A stretch of DNA of 64,000 nucleotides from Polaribacter pectinis (GTDB lineage Bacteria; Bacteroidota; Bacteroidia; Flavobacteriales; Flavobacteriaceae), in contig NZ_CP060695.1 in the NCBI RefSeq assembly GCF_014352875.1, forward strand, positions 2,201,501-2,265,500. The letters are read 5' to 3'. Of the stretch, positions 48,172 through 55,312 are shown piece after piece; positions within the stretch are counted from its first letter, which is position 1, and the number at the start of each line of letters is the position of its first letter. Under the pieces are notes generated by a model. That model searched no databases and had not been told where the DNA came from. It saw only the letters and a program-made list of their open reading frames with translations. The position numbers and the translations under genes were made by a program.

Positions 48172-48260
48172 AAAACTTGTTGAATGACGCTAGAAAGTCA
48201 TAAGTTCACTAAATTAACTTTCTGCTTAAAATAAAACTCAAATCAAAAATTAGATATTAA

Positions 48261-48818
48261 ATGAAAAAAGAATCAAAGTTTCAAAATAATGCATTACTCG
48301 TAATAATTATTTTTGTAATACTTTATTTTGTCAATTATATATTTTCAAAAGAACAAATAATTTTTGGTTTAAATTATTATGTAATAATTTGGATTCTTCC
48401 AATAATTTTTGGGTTAATTATATTATTTATAATTAGAAAAAAGTTTTTACAGGAAAACTTAAAAAATCCAGGAATAGGAATTTGGTATCTAATACAAGGA
48501 ATTATTTTTTCTCATTTGACAATTGGACTAATATCATTATTTTTATTTGAACAAATAAATTCTCAATTTATTGAAAACAAAAAAGTGGAAGTAGTTAATT
48601 GTTCAATAAACGAATTAGTAAGCTTTGATAACAATAGATTTTCTATAGACTTCAATTTAAGAAATGAATCAAAAAGAATAAGCATAAGTCAAAAAACATA
48701 CTTTAATTTTAAGAAAAAAGATTTGAATAAATATATGCTGAAATTTGAGTTTAAAGATGGTCTTTTGGGAACAGTAACTAAAATTAATTCTAAATTAATA
48801 AGAAAGATGAATATTTAA
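48261..48818 (+). CDS. Three-span membrane protein of unknown function (cassette 14)
   Basis: The protein has 185 residues. Three hydrophobic spans occur in the first 100 residues (LLVIIIFVILYFVNYIF, YVIIWILPIIFGLIILFII, YLIQGIIFSHLTIGLISLFLF). A basic beta-rich tail of about 80 residues follows (KVEVVNCSINELVSFDNNRFSIDFNLRNESKRISI). The family is not recognised. The leader of 95 bp inside the cassette is longer than most and includes a near-match to the -7 box, but I would not call a promoter from it. Confidence 0.6.
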   Translation: MKKESKFQNNALLVIIIFVILYFVNYIFSKEQIIFGLNYYVIIWILPIIFGLIILFIIRKKFLQENLKNPGIGIWYLIQGIIFSHLTIGLISLFLFEQINSQFIENKKVEVVNCSINELVSFDNNRFSIDFNLRNESKRISISQKTYFNFKKKDLNKYMLKFEFKDGLLGTVTKINSKLIRKMNI

Positions 48819-48976
48819 CAAAAAATATTGAACACTTTCTCACTTATAAATATAATCAGAATTAATATTCTGAATACTAAAATTCGGAATTGAATTTCTT
48901 ATTCAAAATCTAAGTTTTAAAACCATTTCAAAGTATAAAATTTTGAAAATTAAGAAATGAAAACAAAATACGCATT

Positions 48977-49110
48977 TGCCAACACCGTGTAATAAAAATT
49001 GCTTATTTTTAGCTTAATCAAAGTTAGTTGCTTTTTTATAAACTTCAATTTTACTGCGGAAAATAGCCGTTCATTTAAAACGCAACTTTCAGTACACAAA
49101 ACCGTTAGCC
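48977..49110 (+). repeat. attC-like site 14
   Basis: Closes cassette 14. The left arm TTTGCCAAC pairs with the start GTTGGCAAA. Family B with a degenerate inner hairpin (ATTTT/AAAAT around 49048-49063). Confidence 0.82.
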
Positions 49111-49127
49111 ACAATGTAAACCAACCA

Positions 49128-49757
49128 ATGAACAGAAAGATATTTTTGATTATGATTTTAACCTCTATTTTAAGTTTTTTCGGATGTAAAAAACAACCTG
49201 AAAAATCAAATGAAGAAATCGAAATGGATAAACATTTTGAAGAATGGAATAATCGAAAAATATATAAGGTTCTGACATCGGAAATTCTTGAATCTATTTC
49301 TGATGATAATCTTGAGCAAACTATTTTTGATAATATCTATGAAATTATTGGAGATGATTACAGAAATGAGTTAGCTGATATCCAAAAACTATCAAAAGGA
49401 CAACAGGCATTTTGGTCTACTTGGGTTTTAGAAGGAGAAGTAAATAATGGAGGATTTAATCAATTCTATTTTAACCCAAGTGGACAATATTCGGATATGG
49501 CGGAATTCGGATTTAAAACAATTGGAGCGGAAAAACATGCAGACTTGACTACTAATGCGAATAAAATTTATGCAGAAAACAAAGAGAGACTAGCGGAATT
49601 TGATGATGGAACAATGGAAAGTTTTAGCGAATCCTATAAAGACAATCCTTTGAATAAGTTGGATACCGAATTTTATGAATTGGGAGATTTAGAAAGTATT
49701 AGTGAATTAAGAATAAAATATATTCGTGAACATATAAGCGAATTTACAACTGAATAA
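49128..49757 (+). CDS. DMP19/DUF4375-like lipoprotein (cassette 15)
   Basis: The protein has 209 residues when started at ATG 49128. The open frame extends back to 48999, but those codons lie in the preceding attC-like site and would bury the signal peptide, so I chose the internal start. The signal peptide (IFLIMILTSILSFFGC) ends in a lipobox. The mature domain has QAFWSTWVLEGEVNNGGFNQFYFNPSGQYSDMAEFGFKTIGA, the DUF4375/DMP19 pattern. DMP19 of Neisseria is a DNA-mimic protein, but a lipid-anchored version outside the cytoplasm must do something else. It is the sole gene in its cassette. Confidence 0.7.
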   Translation: MNRKIFLIMILTSILSFFGCKKQPEKSNEEIEMDKHFEEWNNRKIYKVLTSEILESISDDNLEQTIFDNIYEIIGDDYRNELADIQKLSKGQQAFWSTWVLEGEVNNGGFNQFYFNPSGQYSDMAEFGFKTIGAEKHADLTTNANKIYAENKERLAEFDDGTMESFSESYKDNPLNKLDTEFYELGDLESISELRIKYIREHISEFTTE

Positions 49758-49766
49758 AAACACAGT

Positions 49767-49899
49767 GGCTAACAAAGTATATAAAAAATTGCTAGTTTTA
49801 GCTAAACCAAAGTTTGTTGCTCGTTTGCTAGCTTCTGATTTTCCTTCGGAAAATCCTCGCACACAAAACCGCAACTTTCCATATACATAAACGTTAGCT
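49767..49899 (+). repeat. attC-like site 15
   Basis: Closes cassette 15. The left arm GTGGCTAAC pairs with the start GTTAGCCAC. Family B; the inner hairpin GATTTTCC/GGAAAATC (49837-49855) differs from site 13 by paired changes on both arms. Confidence 0.86.
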
Positions 49900-49911
49900 G
49901 TAATTAGAAAA

Positions 49912-50502
49912 ATGGAACAACCTATAAAAATAGAGATTTTAGATATTGATAGTTATTACAGACAAATGGAGAAATATTTTCTTCAACATTTCTATAGTAA
50001 TAAAACACTAATTCCGATATTGATTTTCTTCGGAATCGGAATATTTCTTTTAATAAGCGGATTTTTGAGTGGATATGATTTAGAGATTATGACTTTAAAA
50101 AACGGACAGGAAGAAGTTACTCATAAAAACTACGGAATATCAATTGGAATTGGTTGCGGTTTAATCCTATATTCAATTCTTAAATTTCTTGATATTAGAA
50201 AATCTAAAAAAGCAACTGAACTTCTATATAGCATAAAAAGAAATAGAGAGAGAAAAGTAAATGACAAAGTTGAATTTACGCTTTCAGAAAATAAAATAAG
50301 TTATTCATCAAGTTTAAATAGTTGGAATAAAAAATGGGAATTTTACGATTATTACAAAATGACCAACAATAATCTGAATTTATATTCTAACAGTTATTAT
50401 TCTGGTTTTCCTGAATTAGTTATTCCTTTAAACGATTTGAATTCGGAGCAAATTGAATTTTTAAATAAATACATTAGTGGAAAAGTAAAAAACTACAGCT
50501 AA
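49912..50502 (+). CDS. Two-span membrane protein, possibly YcxB-like (cassette 16)
   Basis: The protein has 196 residues. Two close membrane spans (LIPILIFFGIGIFLLISGFL and YGISIGIGCGLILYSILKFL) are followed by a cytoplasmic domain of about 95 residues. In it, VEFTLSENKISYSSSLNSWNKKWEFYDYYKM ... LVIPLNDLNSEQIEFLNKYI has the outline of the C-terminal domain of YcxB-like proteins. That family is uncharacterised. The start codon is 19 bp after the cassette boundary, so the gene depends on upstream transcription. Confidence 0.6.
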   Translation: MEQPIKIEILDIDSYYRQMEKYFLQHFYSNKTLIPILIFFGIGIFLLISGFLSGYDLEIMTLKNGQEEVTHKNYGISIGIGCGLILYSILKFLDIRKSKKATELLYSIKRNRERKVNDKVEFTLSENKISYSSSLNSWNKKWEFYDYYKMTNNNLNLYSNSYYSGFPELVIPLNDLNSEQIEFLNKYISGKVKNYS

Positions 50503-50629
50503 CAACGTGTATAAAAAATTGCTAAATTAGTGCTTAATCAAAGGTAGTTGCATTTTTGTTACGTCTGAATTTCCTTCGGAAATTCCTCGCACACAAAACC
50601 GCAACTATTCATACACAAAACCGTTCTAC
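50497..50629 (+). repeat. attC-like site 16
   Basis: Closes cassette 16. The left arm TACAGCTAAC pairs with the start GTTAGCTGTA; the arm overlaps the stop of the membrane-protein gene. Family B hairpin at 50567-50585. Confidence 0.86.
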
Positions 50630-50655
50630 GCAATTAAACAAAATCTTAACCTAAA

Positions 50656-51783
50656 ATGAAAACTGTAGTAAAAAGCACTAACATCATATTATTGATTGGA
50701 AATGGATTTGATTTATCTCACAACTTAAAGACAGGCTATAATGATTTTGCTACTTGGCTTATTGAAAAAATTGAAAAAGAAATCAAAACTTTTATAACGA
50801 CAAAAGAAGCTACAACTTTTTTGAAAGACATTTTTTTTGATTTTATAAATAGAGAACAATATCGGTATGTTATTTTTCAGCCGGATGAGATTGATAATGT
50901 TGTTAGACGATATTTTAATAATTACACAAACGACTCTTTAAACGAGCTACTAACTAATAATTCAGATAAAATCCAAACTATTATATCTAATACATTTTTG
51001 GGTAAATTATATAATAATCAATATACAAACTGGTTTGATATAGAAAATGCTTATTTCCAAGAACTAATTAGATTAAAAATTCTATATAAATCCGATTCTA
51101 AATACATAAACCAAGTAAAAAGACTCAATAAAGAATTAATAGAAATCAAAAATTACCTAAAAGAATATTTAAATACTATTTTACTAAAGCATAATCCGAA
51201 AATAAATGAATTCTTTAATAATATAAAAGTATATGATAATTTAGATTTTAATATATTCATTATAAACTTTAATTATACCAAAACCATTGGAAATTACTTC
51301 TCGGAATTCAGTAATGGAATAACTAATCTCAAAAGCGTAAATATTAATTATATCCACGGTAATTTGACACAAGACAATATCGTTTTTGGATATGGTAACG
51401 ATAAACATAAGGAATATCAAGAAATAAAGGATTTAGAAGCAAATGAGTTTTTGGAAAATTTTAAAACTTTTGCGTATTTAAAAAATAATAATTATAATAG
51501 AATTTATAGTGATATTTTAGATAATAATAGTATAGATGATTATGAAGTTCTTGTTTTAGGGCATTCTTTAGGTACAACTGACAAAACTTTATTAGAAGAA
51601 GTATTTAATAATGAGAAATGTAAAAAAATTCGTTTATTTAAAAGGTCGGACCTAAATGAAAATGAAGATAAAGTCAAAAAATCATTTGATAACTTGGTTT
51701 TTTCAGCGAGTAGAATACTTCGAAATGAGAAAGATTTACGCAAAAAAATATTGAATTATGAAGATAGTGATTTTTTCCCTTGA
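50656..51783 (+). CDS. AbiH-family abortive infection protein, identical copy (cassette 17)
   Basis: The 375-residue protein is the same as that of cassette 1, with the same GNGFDLSH, NFNYTKTIG and HSLGTTD blocks. The identity covers the whole 1317-bp cassette, including the leader and closing palindrome, and stops at the recombination points on both sides. The two copies are 17,678 bp apart. This copy sits deep in the array and is probably the older one, since insertion normally occurs at attI. Both copies look intact, and neither has its own promoter. Confidence 0.85.
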   Translation: MKTVVKSTNIILLIGNGFDLSHNLKTGYNDFATWLIEKIEKEIKTFITTKEATTFLKDIFFDFINREQYRYVIFQPDEIDNVVRRYFNNYTNDSLNELLTNNSDKIQTIISNTFLGKLYNNQYTNWFDIENAYFQELIRLKILYKSDSKYINQVKRLNKELIEIKNYLKEYLNTILLKHNPKINEFFNNIKVYDNLDFNIFIINFNYTKTIGNYFSEFSNGITNLKSVNINYIHGNLTQDNIVFGYGNDKHKEYQEIKDLEANEFLENFKTFAYLKNNNYNRIYSDILDNNSIDDYEVLVLGHSLGTTDKTLLEEVFNNEKCKKIRLFKRSDLNENEDKVKKSFDNLVFSASRILRNEKDLRKKILNYEDSDFFP

Positions 51784-51812
51784 CAATTGAACTTGACAGA
51801 ATAAATAACTGC

Positions 51813-51946
51813 GTAGAACACCGTATATAATTTATTGCTGGCTTCTTGCTTACTTGCGAAAGTCCTCGCGGACTTTCTTGGTCGGTAATTATTTACTAAA
51901 TTAGGTGCTTGAAACACGCAACAAACCATATACAAACACGTTGGCA
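51813..51946 (+). repeat. attC-like site 17
   Basis: Closes cassette 17. Identical to site 1 up to GTTGGCA, after which the next cassette begins (AACATTTAAG here, TTCATTGAGC there). Family A hairpin at 51858-51877, although its neighbours are family B. Confidence 0.88.
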
Positions 51947-51962
51947 AACATTTAAGAACTGA

Positions 51963-52469
51963 ATGGAAAATTCTATATTTTTAATAATTGTAATTTTAAT
52001 TGTTTTATCAATTTGGATTTTGACTATAAAATATTTTCTTAATCCCTTATTTTTAAAACCGAAATTAAGTTTGCCTGAAATTATCAAATTTCTGAATGAA
52101 AAGAAATGTTCATTTATTGAATACAAAAATCTGAATAAAAATGAAAAGCAAAGGAATATTTTCAATCACACAAAAGGTTTCACAATCGAAAATGTTATTT
52201 ATGCAAAATCTGAATATAAAATAATAGGATTTTCTGAAAGTGAGAATATTTATAAAATTTTCTGGCTGAATTTAGAATCTTCTTTGCGACTTTTCGGAAA
52301 ACGAGAATTGAATTTTATTGAGGAAAAAGACTCTGAATTATTAATTGAATTACAAAATAAATATAATAAAGAAATAATAATCGTGACTGACAAATGTCCT
52401 GCTTGTAAAAATGGAATTTTAACAAATGAAATTGAATGCAAAAGTTGCGGATTAAATTTAGTCGCTTAA
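51963..52469 (+). CDS. Membrane-anchored zinc-ribbon protein (cassette 18)
   Basis: The protein has 168 residues. One N-terminal membrane span (IFLIIVILIVLSIWILTIKYF) is followed by a cytoplasmic domain of about 110 residues (LPEIIKFLNEKKCSFIEYKNL ... YKIFWLNLESSLRLFGKRELNFIEE). The protein ends in a small zinc ribbon, CPACKNG ... CKSCGLNL, with four cysteines in two CxxC pairs. I do not recognise the central domain. The start lies 22 bp inside the cassette, and the gene is alone in its unit. Confidence 0.6.
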   Translation: MENSIFLIIVILIVLSIWILTIKYFLNPLFLKPKLSLPEIIKFLNEKKCSFIEYKNLNKNEKQRNIFNHTKGFTIENVIYAKSEYKIIGFSESENIYKIFWLNLESSLRLFGKRELNFIEEKDSELLIELQNKYNKEIIIVTDKCPACKNGILTNEIECKSCGLNLVA

Positions 52470-52483
52470 TGAAAAAAACGATT

Positions 52484-52617
52484 TGCCAACACCGTGTATA
52501 AAAAATTGCTATTTTAGTGCTTCACCAAAGACAGTTGCAATTTTGCCAACTTCTGAATTTCCTTCGGAAATTCCTCGCAGACAAAATCGCAACTTTCCAT
52601 ACACAACAACGTTAGCA
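52484..52617 (+). repeat. attC-like site 18
   Basis: Closes cassette 18. The left arm TTTGCCAAC pairs with the start GTTGGCAAA. Family B hairpin at 52555-52573. Confidence 0.86.
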
Positions 52618-52646
52618 AATATTAACAAAAATCAATAATAATTATA

Positions 52647-53330
52647 ATGAAAAGAATAACAATCAGATTATTAATAGTATTGGGAATAATTACATTTGTA
52701 AAATGTAGTAATTTGAAAAAAGAGAAAACTATCTCCAATGGAAAACTTGAAAAAAAATCTCAAAGTATTATACCGAAATCAGATTTCAATAATGTTTTAG
52801 ACAATTTACTCATTTTTAAGTCTCAAAAAGAACTTGAAAAAACATTTGGTATAGAAAATATTAAAACTGAAACAACTGGAAATATAGACTCAGAAAGTGA
52901 AAATTATTACACTGTACTTTTTCCTAACACAAAAAATGAGATATTATTTTTCTGGAAAAATGAGAAAGAATTGAAAATTCTTGATTTTATTAAAATATCA
53001 GAAAAAAATGTTAGATGGTTAACAAAAGATGATTTAAGAATTGGTTTAAGACTTAAAGATTTAGAAAAAATAAATAAAAAAACTTTTACCTTTTATAATT
53101 TCGAGAGTGAATTACTTAGTGGTAAAATAGATTGGGATAATGGTTTTTTGAGTAACAGAAATGTTTCAGGAAAATTATCTCCTCCAAAATTTGAAGACCC
53201 ACATTATTCAACTCAATTAGATAAAGCATCTTTCGAAGGTTTTTCTAAATTAAAGAAAATACATAATTCATCAAGATTCTTAACGTCATATGATATATAC
53301 TTATCTGAAATAAAAGTATGGAATAAATAG
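52647..53330 (+). CDS. Lipoprotein of unknown function (cassette 19)
   Basis: The protein has 227 residues. The signal peptide (RLLIVLGIITFVKC) ends in a plausible lipobox cysteine. The domain that follows includes LTKDDLRIGLRLKDLEKINKKTFTFYNFESELLSGKIDWDNG, a block I have seen in uncharacterised Bacteroidota lipoproteins but cannot assign. It is the last cassette of the array. Its closing site is incomplete, so it may no longer be able to excise. Confidence 0.6.
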   Translation: MKRITIRLLIVLGIITFVKCSNLKKEKTISNGKLEKKSQSIIPKSDFNNVLDNLLIFKSQKELEKTFGIENIKTETTGNIDSESENYYTVLFPNTKNEILFFWKNEKELKILDFIKISEKNVRWLTKDDLRIGLRLKDLEKINKKTFTFYNFESELLSGKIDWDNGFLSNRNVSGKLSPPKFEDPHYSTQLDKASFEGFSKLKKIHNSSRFLTSYDIYLSEIKVWNK

Positions 53331-53360
53331 ATTATAAAAAATTGAAATACTAAAAACATT

Positions 53361-53390
53361 TGCTAACACCGTGTTATATTAATAACATCT
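53361..53390 (+). repeat. attC-like site 19, truncated
   Basis: The left half is normal: ATTTGCTAAC pairs with the cassette's start GTTAGCAAAT and is followed by ACCGTGT. It then changes to a short TGTTAT/ATAACA hairpin, and no GTT core or GCAA arm follows. The array ends here. Confidence 0.7.
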
Positions 53391-53489
53391 TAAAAGTATT
53401 GTATTTATTGACTTTAAATAAATATTATTGAAATAGGTACAACATAGGTATAACATTTTTAACCTTGTAATTAAATGATCTATAAGCAT

Positions 53490-53526
53490 AAAAAAACCGC
53501 TTCTAAATTAATAGAAACGGTTTTTA
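53490..53526 (-). terminator. Terminator of the DUF6266 gene
   Basis: AAAAAACCG and CGGTTTTT form the outer stem, with CTTCTA/TAGAA inside. Read on the minus strand it ends in a T-run 24 bp after the DUF6266 stop codon. Confidence 0.75.
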
Positions 53527-53549
53527 ATATGTATTTAAACTTAAAGTTA

Positions 53550-54191
53550 TTAAGCTGCCGTACCAGAGCCTAAATACACACTATTTGATACTTGTGTACC
53601 ATCAGCAGAAACAAACGCCATAAATAGCTCTACTGTATCTCCTGCATAGGTATTTGGTATTGTAACCACTTGCGAACCTACAGTTCTATCAGCACCATCC
53701 AAAATAGAAATTGATTCTTTCTTGCTTGGATTGTAAACCAATACCATCGCTTTGTCTGTTACATTTGCGTTACCCTCTGCCGAGTTATCATCCCAATCAA
53801 AACTTACTTGTCCTGCGGTTGTTAAATCGGTTGTAGGATTCAAAACTCCAGACAAAGGACCTCTACTTAATAAAGCTAAAGAATAATCAATCGTAAAGTT
53901 AGGTGCGATACCTCCTACTGCATTATTTAATACATAGGACATCGCTGCATTAAATTCCGTTTTCTTGGTCGCAAATGACTTATAACCGATTTTGATAAAA
54001 TCTTTAGTCGCTTGCAAATACTCCAATGTAATGATAAATTTATTACGCTGATTTACTTGTCCCTCTGTTCGAGGATTCGCCACGCTCGATGGCTTAATTC
54101 TAATGTAGTCAATACCTTTCCAACTACCACCAACAATGTTACCTACCTTACCAGATAAGCCTCCTAAAATTCCTTGAGCTATTTTACCCAT
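53550..54191 (-). CDS. DUF6266-family protein
   Basis: The protein has 213 residues. The N terminus MGKIAQGILGGLSGKVGNIVGGSWKGIDYIR, followed by NPRTEGQVNQRNKF, is the hallmark of DUF6266, a family almost confined to Flavobacteriia and often present in accessory regions. The body is beta-rich (VSFDWDDNSAEGNANVTDKAMVLVYNPSKK), and there is no signal peptide. The function is unknown; the fold may be a fibronectin-like or phage structural type. It is convergent with the integron array, from which the terminator insulates it. Confidence 0.8.
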   Translation of the reverse strand: MGKIAQGILGGLSGKVGNIVGGSWKGIDYIRIKPSSVANPRTEGQVNQRNKFIITLEYLQATKDFIKIGYKSFATKKTEFNAAMSYVLNNAVGGIAPNFTIDYSLALLSRGPLSGVLNPTTDLTTAGQVSFDWDDNSAEGNANVTDKAMVLVYNPSKKESISILDGADRTVGSQVVTIPNTYAGDTVELFMAFVSADGTQVSNSVYLGSGTAA

Positions 54192-54328
54192 TTTATAAAC
54201 AATTTTAAATTAATACACCTTCGGATTTGGTACGGACTTAACATTGCTTTTAAACCTTATTTTCGTTACTAATATAACTAATATTGTGCCATATTGTTAC
54301 GGTTTCAGGCTCTTTAGATGCCTTTGCG

Positions 54329-54769
54329 CTAAGCTTCTTTAGTTTGCATTACTTTGAAACAATTACGAATATACGCAACCTTTAAAACTGCCATTTTTTC
54401 AATGACATTTTGAAGCTCTTTTTCCTTTTTACAGATAACAGAAACCGCATTAATATGTTTTTGCATCTGATTAGCGATATTACCATTTGATTTTAAACCT
54501 TTTTTAAGCGTGTTTCTGCAATCATCTATTGAGATAAACGGAATAACACTACCTTTTAAATAGTAGGCGTAAAAACCACCTATTTGCAACATCATCGATA
54601 AGTGAAATAATGTGTTTTTTGCTTCTTCGGTTGCAGTTGTTACTACAAAACAATTAGGACAGGGATTTGTTAAGGGTTTTCCGCTGTTTAGACCTTTGTT
54701 TAAGATGAAAAAATGAGGGTTCGAGTAAGTGCGACCAGATTTGTGTGTTTTTAGTTCAAAAGTTGACAT
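54329..54769 (-). CDS. DUF6943-family protein
   Basis: The protein has 146 residues. FELKTHKSGRTYSNPHFFILNKGLNSGKPLTNPCPNCFVV is the pattern I recall for DUF6943, which occurs in conjugative or mobilisable elements of Bacteroidota. CPNC could bind zinc. The later block KGSVIPFISIDDCRNTLKKG also fits. The role is unknown. It shares the minus-strand orientation with the DUF6266 gene 137 bp downstream and the HTH gene upstream, as in a mobile-element accessory module. Confidence 0.7.
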   Translation of the reverse strand: MSTFELKTHKSGRTYSNPHFFILNKGLNSGKPLTNPCPNCFVVTTATEEAKNTLFHLSMMLQIGGFYAYYLKGSVIPFISIDDCRNTLKKGLKSNGNIANQMQKHINAVSVICKKEKELQNVIEKMAVLKVAYIRNCFKVMQTKEA

Positions 54770-55018
54770 AGCTATCCAATTTAAAATTGCTTCGCTACGC
54801 TTCGCACCATTATTTTTTTTGAAAAGAAAAAAAGATAGCCATAGTTATTGTGGCGTGGGTGAGGCTGTCAAGGTTTTTGGATAAAAGTTTTTTGAGTTAA
54901 AATGTTTAATGAAAAAGAAGAATTATTGTGAAAAAAGTTTTATTCAAAACCCGTAGGGCTTGACCTTTACTGCCTTGTGCGGCTGGCAGAGGTAGCCACA
55001 TATATTTGCTACCTTTTT
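54770..55018. other. Intergenic region
   Basis: No gene is visible in these 249 bp. A short tandem TTCGCTACGC-TTCGC sequence occurs near 54790-54805; its role is unknown. Confidence 0.4.
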
Positions 55019-55312
55019 TTATTTTAATTTCAATTGATTCTTTTTTAATGTGTCTATAATTTCTTGCTTGTTGTAATATCTTCTATTCCCTAAACCATAA
55101 CTATTGACTTTACCTTTATTTGTCCAATGCCAAAGTGTCGTTGCATTAATCTTCAAAAAATCTGCTGTCTCTTGTCTTGTTAAATAGACATCGTTTTCTT
55201 TATTGCTTAAATCATCTAAATAGCTTTTTATTTTAAGCAATAGTTTATCGGCTACTTTATCTGCTAATTCATCAACTGATACTTCTGTAATTTGGATTGT
55301 TTTTGTTATCAT
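55019..55312 (-). CDS. Excisionase-like helix-turn-helix protein
   Basis: The protein has 97 residues when started at ATG 55312. The open frame extends to 55459, but the added residues are low-quality and cysteine- and phenylalanine-rich, so I rejected that start. Residues about 43-90 (VYLTRQETADFLKINATTLWHWTNKGKVNSYGLGNRRYYNKQEIIDTL) form a MerR-like winged HTH as in excisionases (HTH_17 family). The first 40 residues are a short helical region. Such proteins steer excision or transfer gene control in Bacteroidota mobile elements. No matching integrase is within the window on this side. Confidence 0.8.
   Translation of the reverse strand: MITKTIQITEVSVDELADKVADKLLLKIKSYLDDLSNKENDVYLTRQETADFLKINATTLWHWTNKGKVNSYGLGNRRYYNKQEIIDTLKKNQLKLK

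Larger units (their letters stand above)
31754..53390 (+). mobile_element. Integron-like element: recombinase plus 19-cassette array
   Basis: A tyrosine recombinase is followed by 19 units of about 0.67 to 2.25 kb, all with genes on the plus strand and each ending in an imperfect palindrome of about 130 bp (one is 194 bp). In every unit the first 9-10 bases (GTT...) are the complement of the 9-10 bases (...AAC) that open its own terminal palindrome, although these bases differ from unit to unit. This is the signature of a cassette that excises as a circle by recombination at the G/TT of its two flanking sites. Cassette limits are: C1 32946-34262, C2 to 34932, C3 to 35912, C4 to 36882, C5 to 37937, C6 to 39520, C7 to 40301, C8 to 41206, C9 to 42439, C10 to 43458, C11 to 45104, C12 to 47351, C13 to 48165, C14 to 49104, C15 to 49893, C16 to 50623, C17 to 51940, C18 to 52611, and C19 to the truncated end. 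Confidence 0.88.

Noticed and set aside
48999..49127. Longer N terminus for the cassette 15 lipoprotein
   Set aside because: The extra codons fall in attC-like site 14, outside the cassette, and would place the signal peptide and lipobox far inside the protein.
34135..52617. Regular palindromic repeats as a CRISPR array
   Set aside because: The repeats are about 130 bp, vary in sequence and enclose units of 0.67-2.25 kb with protein genes. There are no short uniform spacers and no cas genes.
34135..52617. The palindromes as REP elements or MITEs
   Set aside because: Each unit's start complements its own end, a relation not expected from randomly inserted repeats, and no target-site duplications are visible. 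The order and orientation are uniform.
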